This document shows, in pieces, positions 24,340 through 34,476 of a stretch of 64,000 bases of DNA (the stretch's first letter is position 1; every line of letters begins with the position of its first letter). Position numbers and translations under genes: made by a program. Source of the DNA: an uncultured Clostridia bacterium (GTDB lineage: Bacteria > Bacillota > Clostridia > Oscillospirales > Ruminococcaceae). The notes beneath the pieces were generated by a model. That model was not told the origin of the DNA and ran no database searches. It was given only the letters and a program-made list of their open reading frames with translations. The DNA lies in NCBI GenBank assembly GCA_947629785.1, contig CANRFB010000002.1:94455-158454 (forward strand). Direction: 5' to 3'.

Positions 24340-26106
24340 TTAGTACAGCGAACCGTAATGGGCGCAGGCTCTGTAATCCGCGCTTTCGGGGTCTGCCGTT
24401 CCGAAGCCCGACCAGCAGTGCGGACGGTAAATTTTTTCTTCGGGAACGTTGTGCATGGAAACAGGAATTCTCAGCATTGACGCAAGAGTTATCAGGTCCG
24501 CGCCGATGTGTCCGTATGTCAGCGAACCGTGATTTGCGCCCCAGTTCGCCATTACCGAGTAAACGTCCGCAAACGCGCCCTTGCCCGTAAGATTCGGCAC
24601 GAACCATGTGGTAGGCCACGTCTTGTCGGTGCGTTCGTCAAGGGGCTTGTGAATTTCTTCGGGAAGAACAGCCGTGTGACCCTCCGCAATTTGCAGTGTA
24701 GGTCCGACGCCCTCCACAATATTTACGCGGATCATTGTAACGGGCATTTCCGCCTGCGTTCTGAAATGCGACGAGAACCCGCCGCCGCGGAAATATCCCA
24801 GATTTGCAGGACACCAGTCGGTTGCTTTCAGCATTGCTTTTATGTCCTCGTCGGTAACGTCCCACCACTGTTTCATAAGATTATTGCCGTTTTCGTCCTT
24901 GGAAACGCCAGTCGCGTCCACTGCCGCCGCACCCGAATTTATCAGGTGAATGAACCCGTTTGCCGCAATTCCCGTGGGCTTCTTTCCTGTAACGCGTTCA
25001 ACGGCTTCCGGGCTCCAGTATGTGCGAACGTCCGCAAAAACAGACGCACGCCCCGTCAGCATATTCCCGAAAAGCATGGCGGTGCCGTTCAAACCGTCAT
25101 TTTCCGTTGCAAGGAGAACGGGGCGCTTTTTGCCGTTCCAGTCAAATGTGGAATTGAGTATGCTTTCCGCAAAATCCGCATTGGGAAGCCAGTCAGTCCA
25201 CATTCTCTGTCCTTGGAAACCGCCGTAAATAGCATTCCTGCCGCGGGATTCCTCATACCAGCCCATGTCCGCAAGCTTGGGATTTCCAAGCATTATGTCG
25301 CGGATAATAAGAGTCATCTTTACGCAGAATTCCCACTGTTCCTCATGGGACATAACGCCCTTGTTTCCGGGGTTGACCTCGGTGTTCACGTCCATGCCCT
25401 CGGGGCAGTTTTCCTTTGCCCATGCAAGGGCTTTTTTATATTCGTCATGGTCGTAAATTTCCAGCTTTACGCGGCGGAGAATTTCGGTCATATCCACCCA
25501 TTCGGGACGTATGCCCAGATATTTCTGCATAAATGACGCGTTGCAGTACGAACCTGCAATTCCCATTGCCACCGCGCCAAGACCAACGTAAGCCTTGTTG
25601 CGGATCTGTCCTACTGCAACGGCGCAGCGTGCAAAGCGGAGGATCTTTTCCGCCACATCATCGGGAATGGAAGTATCGGTCATGTCCTTGACATCTCTGC
25701 CGTAAATCGCAAATGCGGGAAGTCCGTTCTGGGCATGGGCAGCCATTACCGCCGCAAGATACACCGCGCCGGGGCGTTCCGTTCCGTTGAAGCCCCATAC
25801 CGCTTTTATGGTAAGAGGGTTCATGTCCATAGTCTCCGAGCCGTAACACCAGCAGGGGGTCACGGAAAGAGTTGCGCAGACGTTCTGCGTGCTGAAAAAT
25901 TCTTCCGTTCTGTAAGCCTCCGCGCCGCCGCCGATAGTGCAGGGACCTATAACGCACTCAACGGGCGTTCCGTCCGCATAGCGGCAGTTTGCTTCAATAA
26001 GTTCCTTGGCGGCTTTTGCCATATTCATGGTCTGGACTTCAAGGGATTCCCTTATGCCGAACTGTCTGCCGTCGATTACCGGTCTTATACCGATTTTTGG
26101 ATTCAT
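24340..26106 (-). CDS. fucI: L-fucose isomerase
   Basis: Converts L-fucose to L-fuculose. 588 residues, the family length. It opens [33 protein letters not shown] as in characterised FucI enzymes. Later segments include [80 protein letters not shown] with the metal-binding acidic residues, and [23 protein letters not shown] at the end. GGAGAAG precedes the ATG. It is the last gene of the five-gene fucose operon; the kinase lies 33 bases upstream. A Family A repeat begins immediately at its stop codon. Confidence 0.97.
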   Translation of the reverse strand: MNPKIGIRPVIDGRQFGIRESLEVQTMNMAKAAKELIEANCRYADGTPVECVIGPCTIGGGAEAYRTEEFFSTQNVCATLSVTPCWCYGSETMDMNPLTIKAVWGFNGTERPGAVYLAAVMAAHAQNGLPAFAIYGRDVKDMTDTSIPDDVAEKILRFARCAVAVGQIRNKAYVGLGAVAMGIAGSYCNASFMQKYLGIRPEWVDMTEILRRVKLEIYDHDEYKKALAWAKENCPEGMDVNTEVNPGNKGVMSHEEQWEFCVKMTLIIRDIMLGNPKLADMGWYEESRGRNAIYGGFQGQRMWTDWLPNADFAESILNSTFDWNGKKRPVLLATENDGLNGTAMLFGNMLTGRASVFADVRTYWSPEAVERVTGKKPTGIAANGFIHLINSGAAAVDATGVSKDENGNNLMKQWWDVTDEDIKAMLKATDWCPANLGYFRGGGFSSHFRTQAEMPVTMIRVNIVEGVGPTLQIAEGHTAVLPEEIHKPLDERTDKTWPTTWFVPNLTGKGAFADVYSVMANWGANHGSLTYGHIGADLITLASMLRIPVSMHNVPEEKIYRPHCWSGFGTADPESADYRACAHYGSLY

Positions 26107-26139
26107 GATTCATCTTCTCCTTTTTCAGAATTTAAAAAA

Positions 26140-27609
26140 TTATTGTCCGATAATTTCCATGTACCTTAAAAATGCCGTATCCCACTCGCGGGAATTGTCG
26201 GGCAGGAAAGTTTTCACACTGTCCGAAACTGCAATAATTTTCCGCGCGGTCTTTATGTCGGGAATTGCCCCGCCTGCTATAAGCTGAATTGCAATATTTC
26301 CGTAAGCGGTGGCTTCAACGGGTCCTGCGGTAACGGGGCAATTGCAGGCGTTTGCAGTCATTCCGCAGAGAAGTCCGTCCTTTGCGCCGCCGCCCATAAG
26401 ATCAACCGAGCGGTAATTTTTCCCCGTGCAGGTCTTTATCTCCTCAAAAGCAAGGCGGTATTTGAGAGCGATACTTTCGTAAATACAGCGCATTACCTCG
26501 CCTATGGTCTGCGGAACAGGCTGATTCGTCCTGTCGCAGAAATATTTCACTCTTGACGGAATATCACCCTCGGGAACAAATTCCGCCGCGTCGGGGTCAA
26601 TGAAACACTTGAAAGGTTCAGCTTCAAGCGCCTGTTTTTCCAGTTCCGCAAAGGAAAGGTCTTTCCCCTCGCGCCTGAACTGTCTGCGGGATTCCTGAAT
26701 AAGCCACAAGCCGATTATGTTTTTCAGGAAAGTCGTCGTTCCGCCGTAACCTGTTTCGTTTGTAATATTCATAGCCTCGGAAACGGGGTTTATAAGCGGT
26801 TCTTTCAGTTCCGTGCCGAAAAGCGACCACGTTCCGCAGGAAATGAATATAAAATCTTCCTCTTCGGTGGGAACGGCAGCGGCGGCGCATTGGGTATCAT
26901 GTCCGCAGACGGCTATAACTTCCGCTTCGGGAGCGTTCAGTTCGCCGCAGATGTCTTTCCGCAGTTTTCCCACGGCAGTTCCCGAGGGAACTATTCCGGT
27001 AAAAAGCCGTTTCGGAATTCCGAACCTGTCCAGAACAGTCTCCGACCACTGTTTGTTGACGGCGTTCATCATCTGCGTTGTTGAAGCAATAGAGACTTCG
27101 CTTTTTTTCACGCCCGTTAAAAGGTAGTTGAACAGGTCGGGCATAAGCAGAAGCGTTTCCGCGTTTTTCAGAATGTGGGGGCGCTTTGCTTTTAACGCCA
27201 TCAGCTGAAAAACGGTGTTTATATCCATGAACTGGTTTCCCGTTATCTTGTAGAACGGTTCACGCGGGAAAATTTTTAACGCCGCTTCGGACATTCCCTC
27301 CGAACGTCCGTCACGGTAGTGAACGGGGGCTTCAAGAAGCGCGCCGTCCTTTCCTATCAAGCCGAAATCCACGCCCCATGTGTCCACGCCGATACTGTCA
27401 AAACCGCCTTTCTGCACGGCTTTGGAAATGCCCTGCTTTATCTCATGAAACAGTCGGTAAACGTCCCAGTAAAGCGTGCCGTTCATTTTCACGGGGATAT
27501 TTTCAAAGCGGTGGACTTCTTCAAGAGTTATCCTTTCGCCGTCGAAACGCCCAAGCATGGCGCGCCCGCTTGACGCGCCGAGGTCAATGGCAAGAGCGGT
27601 CTTTATCAT
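26140..27609 (-). CDS. L-fuculokinase of the rhamnulokinase-like FGGY family
   Basis: 489 residues with the FGGY/hexokinase ATPase fold. AIDLGASSGRAMLGRF is the phosphate 1 motif, and SIGVDTWGVDFGLIGKDG is typical of the RhaB group. FISCGTWSLFGTEL is phosphate 2, and VDLMGGGAKDGLLCGMTANACNCPVTAGPVEATAYGNIAIQL is the adenosine motif. The closest textbook family is L-rhamnulokinase. Because every neighbour is a fucose gene, phosphorylation of L-fuculose to L-fuculose 1-phosphate is the likely role. The start overlaps the end of fucU by four bases (ATGA), so the two are translationally coupled. Confidence 0.85.
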   Translation of the reverse strand: MIKTALAIDLGASSGRAMLGRFDGERITLEEVHRFENIPVKMNGTLYWDVYRLFHEIKQGISKAVQKGGFDSIGVDTWGVDFGLIGKDGALLEAPVHYRDGRSEGMSEAALKIFPREPFYKITGNQFMDINTVFQLMALKAKRPHILKNAETLLLMPDLFNYLLTGVKKSEVSIASTTQMMNAVNKQWSETVLDRFGIPKRLFTGIVPSGTAVGKLRKDICGELNAPEAEVIAVCGHDTQCAAAAVPTEEEDFIFISCGTWSLFGTELKEPLINPVSEAMNITNETGYGGTTTFLKNIIGLWLIQESRRQFRREGKDLSFAELEKQALEAEPFKCFIDPDAAEFVPEGDIPSRVKYFCDRTNQPVPQTIGEVMRCIYESIALKYRLAFEEIKTCTGKNYRSVDLMGGGAKDGLLCGMTANACNCPVTAGPVEATAYGNIAIQLIAGGAIPDIKTARKIIAVSDSVKTFLPDNSREWDTAFLRYMEIIGQ

Positions 27610-28031
27610 TTAACAACACCCTTTTTGAGAATTATATTCGCGTACAAGGCTTCCTCGCCTGTTGAAACAACGGCATATGCTGTTTTTGCTCTTTCGTAGA
27701 AATCAAAGCGTTCCAGCATTTCTATCTTGCAGTTGTCGGGTTCATAGCGGTTTATTATTTCCTCATAGGTGTACCATATGTCGGGAGTATCGTCGCCCTT
27801 TACCACTTCCATAAGTACGACGGGCTTTTCCACATAGGTGTCAAGGGGAAAGAACTGCATTATCGCGTCTAAAAGGTCGGGAACGCCGTGACCGTCACAG
27901 CGCACGACACGTTTGCCCATAGTCTCGGCGGGAAAATTCCCGTCCGCAAATACTATTTCATCGCCGTGTCCCATTTCCATAAGTATCTTCATAAGCTCAG
28001 GCGAAATTATTTTCGGGATATTCTTTAACAT
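27606..28031 (-). CDS. fucU: L-fucose mutarotase (RbsD/FucU family)
   Basis: Interconverts the alpha and beta anomers of fucose so that the isomerase receives its preferred form. 141 residues with the family pattern: MLKNIPKIISPELMKILMEMGHGDEIVFADGNFPAE (catalytic His and Asp), VVRCDGHGVPDLLDAIMQFFPLD, and the C-terminal FYERAKTAYAVVSTGE...YANIILKKGV with the conserved Tyr. The track start at 28160 extends upstream through a terminator hairpin; GAGGAA before the ATG at 28031 is the real start. It comes after a hairpin-terminator in the operon, so its level may be lower than that of fucO. Confidence 0.92.
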   Translation of the reverse strand: MLKNIPKIISPELMKILMEMGHGDEIVFADGNFPAETMGKRVVRCDGHGVPDLLDAIMQFFPLDTYVEKPVVLMEVVKGDDTPDIWYTYEEIINRYEPDNCKIEMLERFDFYERAKTAYAVVSTGEEALYANIILKKGVVK

Positions 28032-28051
28032 TTCAAATTCCTCAATTCCGT

Positions 28052-28098
28052 AAAAAATAAGCAGTATCCTCCGCTTCCGGAGGACAGCCGGAGGATAC
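28052..28098 (-). terminator. Intrinsic terminator or attenuator inside the fucose operon
   Basis: Minus strand CAGTATCCTCCG...CGGAGGATACTG, a 12 bp perfect stem, followed by CTTATTTTTT. It lies between the fucO stop codon (28194) and the fucU start codon (28031). Confidence 0.75.
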
Positions 28099-28193
28099 TG
28101 CGCAAATCGTTTAAGCAAACCGCACAAAGATTTTCGTGCAGATGCGCGGCAAAAGGACAATATTTGTAATCTTTTGCCATTATGCCGAATTAA

Positions 28194-29345
28194 TCACATA
28201 AGTGACTTGTAAAGTTCGGTAATTTCCTCAACGGAGGTATCGCGGGGATTTCCCGGGCGGCAGGCGTCGTCATATGCAGACTGTGCAAGGAACGGAATAT
28301 CCTCTGTCTTAACGATGTCTTTAAGATTTTCGGGAATTCCAACGTCCTTGGAAAGCTGTTTTACAGCGTCAATTGCGGCTTTTCTGTATTCTTCCTGTGA
28401 CATACCGTCAACGCCCTTAACGCCCATAGCCCTTGCAATTTCGCGGTATTTCTCGCCTGTTGCGGGAGCGTTGTATTCCATGACTGTAGGAAGAATTATA
28501 GCGTTTGCAACGCCGTGGGGAGTATCATACAGCGCGCCCAGAGGGTGTGCCATTGAGTGAACTATTCCCAGACCTACATTTGAGAAGCCCATGCCTGCCA
28601 CATACTGACCGAGAGCCATGTCAAGACGTCCCTCTTTGGTATTTGCAACTGCGCCGCGGAGACTTCTTGAAATTATCTCGATAGCTTTCAGGTGGAACAT
28701 ATCCGAAAGTTCCCATGCGCCCTTGGTAATGTAACCCTCGATAGCGTGGGTAAGAGCGTCCATGCCTGTTGCGGCTGTAAGACCCTTGGGCATGGATTCC
28801 ATCATATCGGGGTCAACGAAAGCAACCACGGGAATGTCGTGGGGGTCAACGCAGACCATCTTGCGGTTCTTCTCAACGTCAGTAATAACGTAGTTAATGG
28901 TAACTTCCGCGGCTGTTCCTGCTGTTGTGGGAACTGCAAATATAGGAACGCACTTGTTCTTAGTGTCCGCAACGCCCTCAAGGCTTCTTACGTCAGCAAA
29001 TTCGGGGTTGTTGATAATGATTCCGATAGCCTTTGCGGTGTCCATTGAAGAACCGCCGCCAACGGCGATGATATAGTCCGCTCCTGAAGCCTTATACGCC
29101 GCAACGCCGTGCTGAACGTTCTCAATGGTGGGGTTAGGCTTGATCTCGGAGTAAATTTCATACTTCATGCCTGCGCCGTCAAGAATGTCGGTGACTTTCT
29201 TCGTAACGCCGAATTTCAGCAGGTCGGGGTCGGAGCAAAGGAATGCTTTCTTGAAAGCTCTGCCCATAGCTTCGTCCTTGATAGCGGAGATTGCGCCGCT
29301 GCCGTGATAGGACGTTTCATTGAGGATAAATCTGTTCATGTTCAT
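28194..29345 (-). CDS. fucO: Lactaldehyde reductase, iron-containing alcohol dehydrogenase
   Basis: Reduces L-lactaldehyde, the product of fuculose-1-phosphate cleavage, to 1,2-propanediol with NADH. About 383 residues. The N-terminus MNRFILNETSYHGSGA resembles E. coli FucO. The NAD-binding region has VGGGSSMDTAKAIG, and FAVPTTAGTAAEVT follows. The iron ligands lie in GMDALTHAIEGYITKGA and GIVHSMAHPLGALYDTPHG. AAAGGAG precedes two close ATG codons (29345 and 29339); either could be used. It lies between fucA (31 bases upstream) and an intra-operon terminator. Propanediol formation is the expected fermentative outlet; no propanediol dehydratase genes are in the window. Confidence 0.93.
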   Translation of the reverse strand: MNMNRFILNETSYHGSGAISAIKDEAMGRAFKKAFLCSDPDLLKFGVTKKVTDILDGAGMKYEIYSEIKPNPTIENVQHGVAAYKASGADYIIAVGGGSSMDTAKAIGIIINNPEFADVRSLEGVADTKNKCVPIFAVPTTAGTAAEVTINYVITDVEKNRKMVCVDPHDIPVVAFVDPDMMESMPKGLTAATGMDALTHAIEGYITKGAWELSDMFHLKAIEIISRSLRGAVANTKEGRLDMALGQYVAGMGFSNVGLGIVHSMAHPLGALYDTPHGVANAIILPTVMEYNAPATGEKYREIARAMGVKGVDGMSQEEYRKAAIDAVKQLSKDVGIPENLKDIVKTEDIPFLAQSAYDDACRPGNPRDTSVEEITELYKSLM

Positions 29346-29376
29346 CAAACTCCTTTATATAATTTTTAAAATTGCC

Positions 29377-30066
29377 TTAATCTGAACCGTTTGGATATTT
29401 CTTATAGCCGGGGTGTTTTCCCGTAACGCCGTACTGTTCACGCATTTTGCAGAGGCGGTCGATATTCTCGCGGGAAATTTCCTTTTCCCCGCCCAGCAGA
29501 TGCGCCGTAAGGCTTATCTTTGCCCAGAGTTCGAGGGTCTCCATTCTGTAGTAAGCGGTAAGCAAGTCCGCTCCCACGGTAAGGGCGCCGTGATTTTGCA
29601 GAAGCATTACGTCATGTTCCTGTAAATACGGGGCGATAGCTTCGGGAACTTCGTAAGTTGACGGCGTTCCGTAAGGGGTAACGGGAACCGAACCCACGGC
29701 AATTACGGCTTCTATCATAGTATACCCGTCCAACGCGATATTTGCAACGGCATATCCCGTTGCGGTAGGCGGGTGCGCGTGAACGACTCCGCCAACGTCC
29801 TCGCGCTCCTTATAGCAGCGCAGGTGCATTTTGATTTCGGAGGAGGGTCTGTAGCCGTCCTTGGCTTCAAGGACATTCCCCTCGGAGTCGATTTTTACGA
29901 TTTTTTCGGGAGTGATAAAACTTTTGCTTATTCCGGTAGGCGTGGCAAGGAAAGTTCCGTCTCCCAGCCTTACGGAAACGTTCCCGTCATTGGCTGCCAC
30001 CCAGCCCAGCTGCCACATCTTATGGCAGACGTCGCACATCTGCTCTTTTATTTCCTGTTCGTTCAT
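29377..30066 (-). CDS. fucA: L-fuculose-phosphate aldolase (class II)
   Basis: Cleaves L-fuculose 1-phosphate into dihydroxyacetone phosphate and L-lactaldehyde. 229 residues of the zinc-dependent aldolase/epimerase family. Motifs: AANDGNVSVRLGDGTFLATPTGISKSF, YRPSSEIKMHLRCYKER with the catalytic Glu, VVHAHPPTATGYAV (zinc His pair) and LLQNHGALTVGADLLTAYYRME (zinc His). GGAGGG precedes the ATG. It is the first gene of the fucose operon, directly behind a strong promoter, and is divergent from the sensor kinase operon. It differs from the AraD homologue at 34.5 kb, which lacks this fucose context. Confidence 0.93.
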   Translation of the reverse strand: MNEQEIKEQMCDVCHKMWQLGWVAANDGNVSVRLGDGTFLATPTGISKSFITPEKIVKIDSEGNVLEAKDGYRPSSEIKMHLRCYKEREDVGGVVHAHPPTATGYAVANIALDGYTMIEAVIAVGSVPVTPYGTPSTYEVPEAIAPYLQEHDVMLLQNHGALTVGADLLTAYYRMETLELWAKISLTAHLLGGEKEISRENIDRLCKMREQYGVTGKHPGYKKYPNGSD

Positions 30067-30107
30067 AAACCGTTTCCCTCCGCAAATACAAGCATTAATC
30101 TGTTTAC

Positions 30108-30136
30108 ATTATACAATATTTTCAAAAAAATGTCCA
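30108..30136 (-). promoter_or_regulatory. Sigma-A promoter of the fucose operon
   Basis: Minus strand TGGACA, 17 bases, TATAAT, about 42 bases before fucA. It is back to back with the promoter of the sensor kinase gene; the shared 100-base interval is where a common regulator could bind. Confidence 0.8.
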
Positions 30137-30232
30137 GAAAATTATGTTAATTCACCTAAAAAATATTTACAACCTTTTTGTGCAATATTAACAATATGTA
30201 TATCGGGCTGTACAATTAATTTACAAAACCTA

Positions 30233-30261
30233 TTGCAATCGGAGGAAAAATATATTATAAT
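30233..30261 (+). promoter_or_regulatory. Sigma-A promoter of the sensor kinase / pentose operon
   Basis: TTGCAA, 17 bases, TATAAT, 37 bases before the start codon at 30299. Confidence 0.75.
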
Positions 30262-30298
30262 CTATATTGGGTTATTATATCAAAAAGGGGCTCAGCAT

Positions 30299-32881
30299 AT
30301 GTCAAAAATTTCAAAGAAAAGCATTATTGCGGATAAAAGCCTGACGGCTACCGGAATTGTCATAATCATAATAGTTGCGCTGCTTGTAACGGCGTATATC
30401 GGCATTGATATTACCCTGCGCAGACGCGCCATAAGCCGCATGGAAGAATGCGTAAAGACCATTACCGAGGAAGTGGAAGTGAAGCTGAAACGCGACAGTC
30501 AGATACTTAACGCCACCGCCGAAATGCTTTCACAGATTGATAATTTTAATATAGATACCGCTTCTCAGGTGCTGAAAACCAACGACCTGCTAATGGAAAC
30601 CATACAGGCGCGCGTTCTTCTGCCCGATAACACGCTTATTACTCCTGACGGGAATACGGCAAAAGTTCCCCTCGAAGCATTGTCATTTGAAACGGAAGCC
30701 GCGCTGGGAGAGCATATTTCCGAAAGGTCAAAGCAGATTTTCACGGGCGCTGAAATTCTAAGGTATTTCGTGCCTATCGTCCGCGACGGGGAAACGGTCG
30801 CCATGCTTTACGGTATCATAGATCTGGAAGAACTTCCCGACAGCCTTAACAATCAGGTAATTTATGACGCTTCGGCAAGCGTTTATATAATAGACACCCG
30901 AAACGGAGATTTTCTCCTTGACACCTACCCCACGCATAAACAGCTCGGAAATATCAGCGACTACGATTCAAGCATTTATCCCCGCGAGACCAAAGGAAAC
31001 CGCAGTTGGGAAACTTACACCGACGAGGTGCTTGCCCTTAAAACAGGGTATGTGGTTTTCCGCACGGGAATTACTGACGGCTGGGACTATATGTATTACA
31101 GTCCCATGGGCATAAACGACTGGGCTATTGCCGTTGAAATTCCCGAAAAAGTAGCCTTTGAAAGCGTTTTCCTCGTTCGGGAAATATGCTTTATTCTGGG
31201 AATCATCATGGCAGCCGTAATTGTCGTCTACTACCTCTGGGTACGGGAAAATTCAAAGCAGACGACCAAACAGGCGGTTGAACAGGCTGTACTTACCGAA
31301 AAACTCCGTAAAGCCGAAGCCGCAGACAAAGCCAAAAGCCTGTTCCTTTCAAATATGTCCCACGACATAAGAACGCCTATGAACGCCATTATCGGCTACA
31401 CCACGCTCGTTCAGGCAAATCTCGACAACCGCGAAAAAACCGAAGAATACCTGAGCAAGATACTTTCTTCGGGAAATCATATGCTTTCGCTGGTGAATGA
31501 TATTCTTGACATGAGCCGTATCGAATCGGGCAAGCTGAACATCGAGGAAAAGGAATGTTCCATTTCGGATATTTTCAAGGATATGCGGAATATTATCCAG
31601 ACGCAGATGCAGTCAAAACAGCTTAATTTCTACATGGACACCATTGACGTTACCGACGAGGATATTTTCTGCGACAAGCTCCATGTAAATCAGGTGCTTC
31701 TCAATCTTCTTTCAAACGCCATAAAATTCACTCCGCCCGATGGAACGGTGGCGCTTACCATTCGCCAGAAACCCAACGCTCCCACAGGTTACGGCGCATA
31801 TGAAATACGCGTCAAGGACACGGGGATAGGAATGGGCAAGGACTTTATCGAGCATATCTTTGAACCCTTTGAGCGGGAACGGAACACCACCGCCAGCGGT
31901 ATTCAGGGAACGGGTCTGGGCATGGCTATCACAAAGAATATCGTTGACGCCATGGGCGGGACCATCACCGTTGAAAGCGAACAGGGCAAAGGCACGGAAT
32001 TTACCCTCGAACTTGAATTCCGACTCCAGTCCGAACCGAAACGCCCCGAAAATATCGAGGAACTTCACGGACTCCGCGCGCTTATTGCCGACGACAGCTT
32101 TGTGACCTGCGACAGCGTTTCAAAAATGCTCCGCCAGATAGGAATGTCCGCCGACTGGGTCCTCCACGGAAAAGAAGCCGTTCTCCACGCAAAACAGGCG
32201 CACGAAATGGGCGAAGATTACCACGCTTACATAATAGACTGGTTCCTGCCCGACCTGAACGGTCTGGAAGTAGTGCGGCAGATACGCGGCATAGTAGGCG
32301 ATTCCACACCGATAATAATCGTCACCGCCTACGACTGGACGGATTTTGAGGAAGAAGCAAGGGCCGCGGGCGTTACGGCATTCTGCAGCAAGCCTATATT
32401 CCTTTCGGAACTCAGGGATATACTCATTTCTGCGGCGGTGGACTATATTCCCCAAAAGGAAAAAGACACCGAATCGGAAACACGGAAAAAGCTTTCGGGG
32501 AAACGTCTCCTGCTTGTTGAGGACAACGAACTCAACCGCGAAATTGCCGAGGAACTCCTTTCCGCAAAGGGCTTTGTAATAGAAAAAGCTGAGGACGGAA
32601 GCATCGGCGTTGAAATGGTAAAAAATTCCGCTCACGGTTACTATTCGCTGATACTTATGGATATACAAATGCCCATAATGAACGGCTATGACGCCGCAAG
32701 AGCTATCCGCGCTCTGGACGACAAGGAACTTGCTTCGATCCCTATCGTTGCCATGACCGCAAACGCTTTTGACGAGGACAAGCAAAAGGCTTTTGACAGC
32801 GGCATGAACGCCCACGTTGCAAAGCCTATCGACCTTGACAAACTTATGACAGTTATTAACGATATTCTGAATGATAATTGA
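30299..32881 (+). CDS. Hybrid sensor histidine kinase with two receiver domains
   Basis: 860 residues. Membrane segments at about 17-40 and 295-315 bracket an extracytoplasmic sensor of Cache type (about 41-290; contains YIIDTRNGDFLLDTYPTHKQLG). The HisKA domain has SHDIRTPMNAIIGY with the phospho-acceptor His near residue 355. The ATPase domain has LLNLLSNAIKFT, VKDTGIGMG and GIQGTGLGMAITKNIV. Two receivers follow: YIIDWFLPDLNGLEV with an unusual Trp after the acceptor Asp, and LILMDIQMPIMNG. No output domain is present. The track start at 29861 is far too long; AGGGG before the ATG at 30299 sets it. Eleven bases separate it from the sugar kinase gene. Confidence 0.9.
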   Translation: MSKISKKSIIADKSLTATGIVIIIIVALLVTAYIGIDITLRRRAISRMEECVKTITEEVEVKLKRDSQILNATAEMLSQIDNFNIDTASQVLKTNDLLMETIQARVLLPDNTLITPDGNTAKVPLEALSFETEAALGEHISERSKQIFTGAEILRYFVPIVRDGETVAMLYGIIDLEELPDSLNNQVIYDASASVYIIDTRNGDFLLDTYPTHKQLGNISDYDSSIYPRETKGNRSWETYTDEVLALKTGYVVFRTGITDGWDYMYYSPMGINDWAIAVEIPEKVAFESVFLVREICFILGIIMAAVIVVYYLWVRENSKQTTKQAVEQAVLTEKLRKAEAADKAKSLFLSNMSHDIRTPMNAIIGYTTLVQANLDNREKTEEYLSKILSSGNHMLSLVNDILDMSRIESGKLNIEEKECSISDIFKDMRNIIQTQMQSKQLNFYMDTIDVTDEDIFCDKLHVNQVLLNLLSNAIKFTPPDGTVALTIRQKPNAPTGYGAYEIRVKDTGIGMGKDFIEHIFEPFERERNTTASGIQGTGLGMAITKNIVDAMGGTITVESEQGKGTEFTLELEFRLQSEPKRPENIEELHGLRALIADDSFVTCDSVSKMLRQIGMSADWVLHGKEAVLHAKQAHEMGEDYHAYIIDWFLPDLNGLEVVRQIRGIVGDSTPIIIVTAYDWTDFEEEARAAGVTAFCSKPIFLSELRDILISAAVDYIPQKEKDTESETRKKLSGKRLLLVEDNELNREIAEELLSAKGFVIEKAEDGSIGVEMVKNSAHGYYSLILMDIQMPIMNGYDAARAIRALDDKELASIPIVAMTANAFDEDKQKAFDSGMNAHVAKPIDLDKLMTVINDILNDN

Positions 32882-32892
32882 GGGGGCTCACT

Positions 32893-34476
32893 ATGACTGA
32901 AAAAATCGCGAACGGGCAGACTTTTCTTGGAATTGAACTTGGTTCTACAAGAATAAAAGCCGTTCTGACGGACGATAATTACGTTCCTGTTGCAAGCGGG
33001 GCGGCGGACTGGGAAAACCGCTTTGAGAACGGGTTCTGGACGTATTCCCTTGAAGATATTCACAGCGGCTTGAAAAGCTGTTTTGCAAGCCTTGCGGCGG
33101 ACGTTAAGGAAAAATACGGCGTTCCCCTTACCGCGGTAAAGGCTATGGGAATTTCCGCAATGATGCACGGGTACATGGCATTTGACAAGGACGGGAAACT
33201 GCTTGTGCCTTTCAGAACATGGCGGTGTACCACCACCGAGCAAGCCGCTTCGGAACTTACGGAACTGCTTGGCTTCAACATTCCCCAGAGGTGGAGCATT
33301 TCACACCTTTATCAGGCAATTCTTAACAAAGAAAGTCACGTTCCGCAGATAGCGTATATCTCCACTTTAGCGGGATATGTACACTTCCTGCTTACGGGAA
33401 AGCGCGTTGTCGGCGTCGGAGAAGCCTCGGGGATTTTCCCCGTGAGCGGAAAGGATTACGACCGGAATATGCTGGAAAAGACCGTGGAACTTTTCCGTAA
33501 GCACGGCTTTGAACGCCCCCTCCGTGAAGTTCTCCCCGCCGTTTCGGACGCGGGAGAAAGCGGTTCGTTCCTGACGGAAAGCGGCTCGGCGTTCCTTGAT
33601 GTAAGCGGAAATTTAAAGGCGGGAATACCTCTTTGCCCGCCGGAGGGGGACGCGGGAACGGGAATGACCGCCACAAATTCCGTCCGCCCCGGCACGGGAA
33701 ATGTTTCGGCGGGAACTTCGGTGTTCGCCATGCCCGTGCTTGAAAAGCCCCTTAACGGCGTTTATCCCGAAATAGACGTTGTCACCACTCCCGACGGCGC
33801 GCCCGCGGCAATGGTTCACTGCAACAACTGCTGTTCCGAAATAGACGTATGGGTGAAGATGTTCGGGGAATTTGCGGAACTTTCTGGAAAACCCGTCGAC
33901 AAGTCCGCGCTTTACGAAATGTTATATACAAACGCCATGAAAGCTTCCCCCAACTGCGGCGGGATAACGGCATACAACTTCCTTTCGGGCGAACCGGTTA
34001 CGGGGGTCACAGAGGGCAGACCGATGTATTTCAGGACTCCCGACAGCGAACCCACTCTCGGAAATTTCTTCCGCGCCCAGCTTTATTCCACGGTGGCGGC
34101 GCTGAAAACAGGTATGGACATTCTCTTTGAGAAAGAGAATATTTCCCTGAAAAATCTCACCGCCCACGGCGGGCTTTTCAAAGTGAAGAACGCCGCACAG
34201 CAAGTCCTTGCGGACGCGCTGGGAACTGACGTTTCGGTAATGGAAACAGCGGGCGAGGGCGGCGCATGGGGAATCGCTCTCCTTGCGGCTTACATGACGG
34301 ACGGCGGGGGGCTTTCCCTTGCGGATTGGCTTGACACAAAGGTCTTTGCGGAAAGCAAAAAAGTTACCCTCTCCCCCGACCCAAGCGGCGCAAAGGGTTT
34401 TGCGGAATTTATGAAACGCTACAAAACCGCACTGCCCGCGGAAAAAATTTTAAAAGGAGCGGAAAAAGATGCTTGA
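32893..34476 (+). CDS. FGGY-family pentulose kinase, probable L-ribulokinase
   Basis: 527 residues, FGGY sugar kinase fold: [20 protein letters not shown] (phosphate 1), [39 protein letters not shown] (phosphate 2) and [23 protein letters not shown] (adenosine region). The family contains xylulo-, ribulo- and other pentulose kinases. Because araD overlaps its end by eight bases, L-ribulose is the most likely substrate. This would be a non-classical AraB, unlike the usual AraB sequences. GAGGGGG precedes the ATG at 32893. No araA or pentose transporter is in the window, so the substrate must come from enzymes elsewhere. L-xylulose kinase is an alternative. Confidence 0.75.
   Translation: MTEKIANGQTFLGIELGSTRIKAVLTDDNYVPVASGAADWENRFENGFWTYSLEDIHSGLKSCFASLAADVKEKYGVPLTAVKAMGISAMMHGYMAFDKDGKLLVPFRTWRCTTTEQAASELTELLGFNIPQRWSISHLYQAILNKESHVPQIAYISTLAGYVHFLLTGKRVVGVGEASGIFPVSGKDYDRNMLEKTVELFRKHGFERPLREVLPAVSDAGESGSFLTESGSAFLDVSGNLKAGIPLCPPEGDAGTGMTATNSVRPGTGNVSAGTSVFAMPVLEKPLNGVYPEIDVVTTPDGAPAAMVHCNNCCSEIDVWVKMFGEFAELSGKPVDKSALYEMLYTNAMKASPNCGGITAYNFLSGEPVTGVTEGRPMYFRTPDSEPTLGNFFRAQLYSTVAALKTGMDILFEKENISLKNLTAHGGLFKVKNAAQQVLADALGTDVSVMETAGEGGAWGIALLAAYMTDGGGLSLADWLDTKVFAESKKVTLSPDPSGAKGFAEFMKRYKTALPAEKILKGAEKDA

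Noticed and set aside
24508-25536. 342-codon ORF opposite fucI
   Set aside because: Shadow frame; fucI is unmistakable and the ORF has no RBS.
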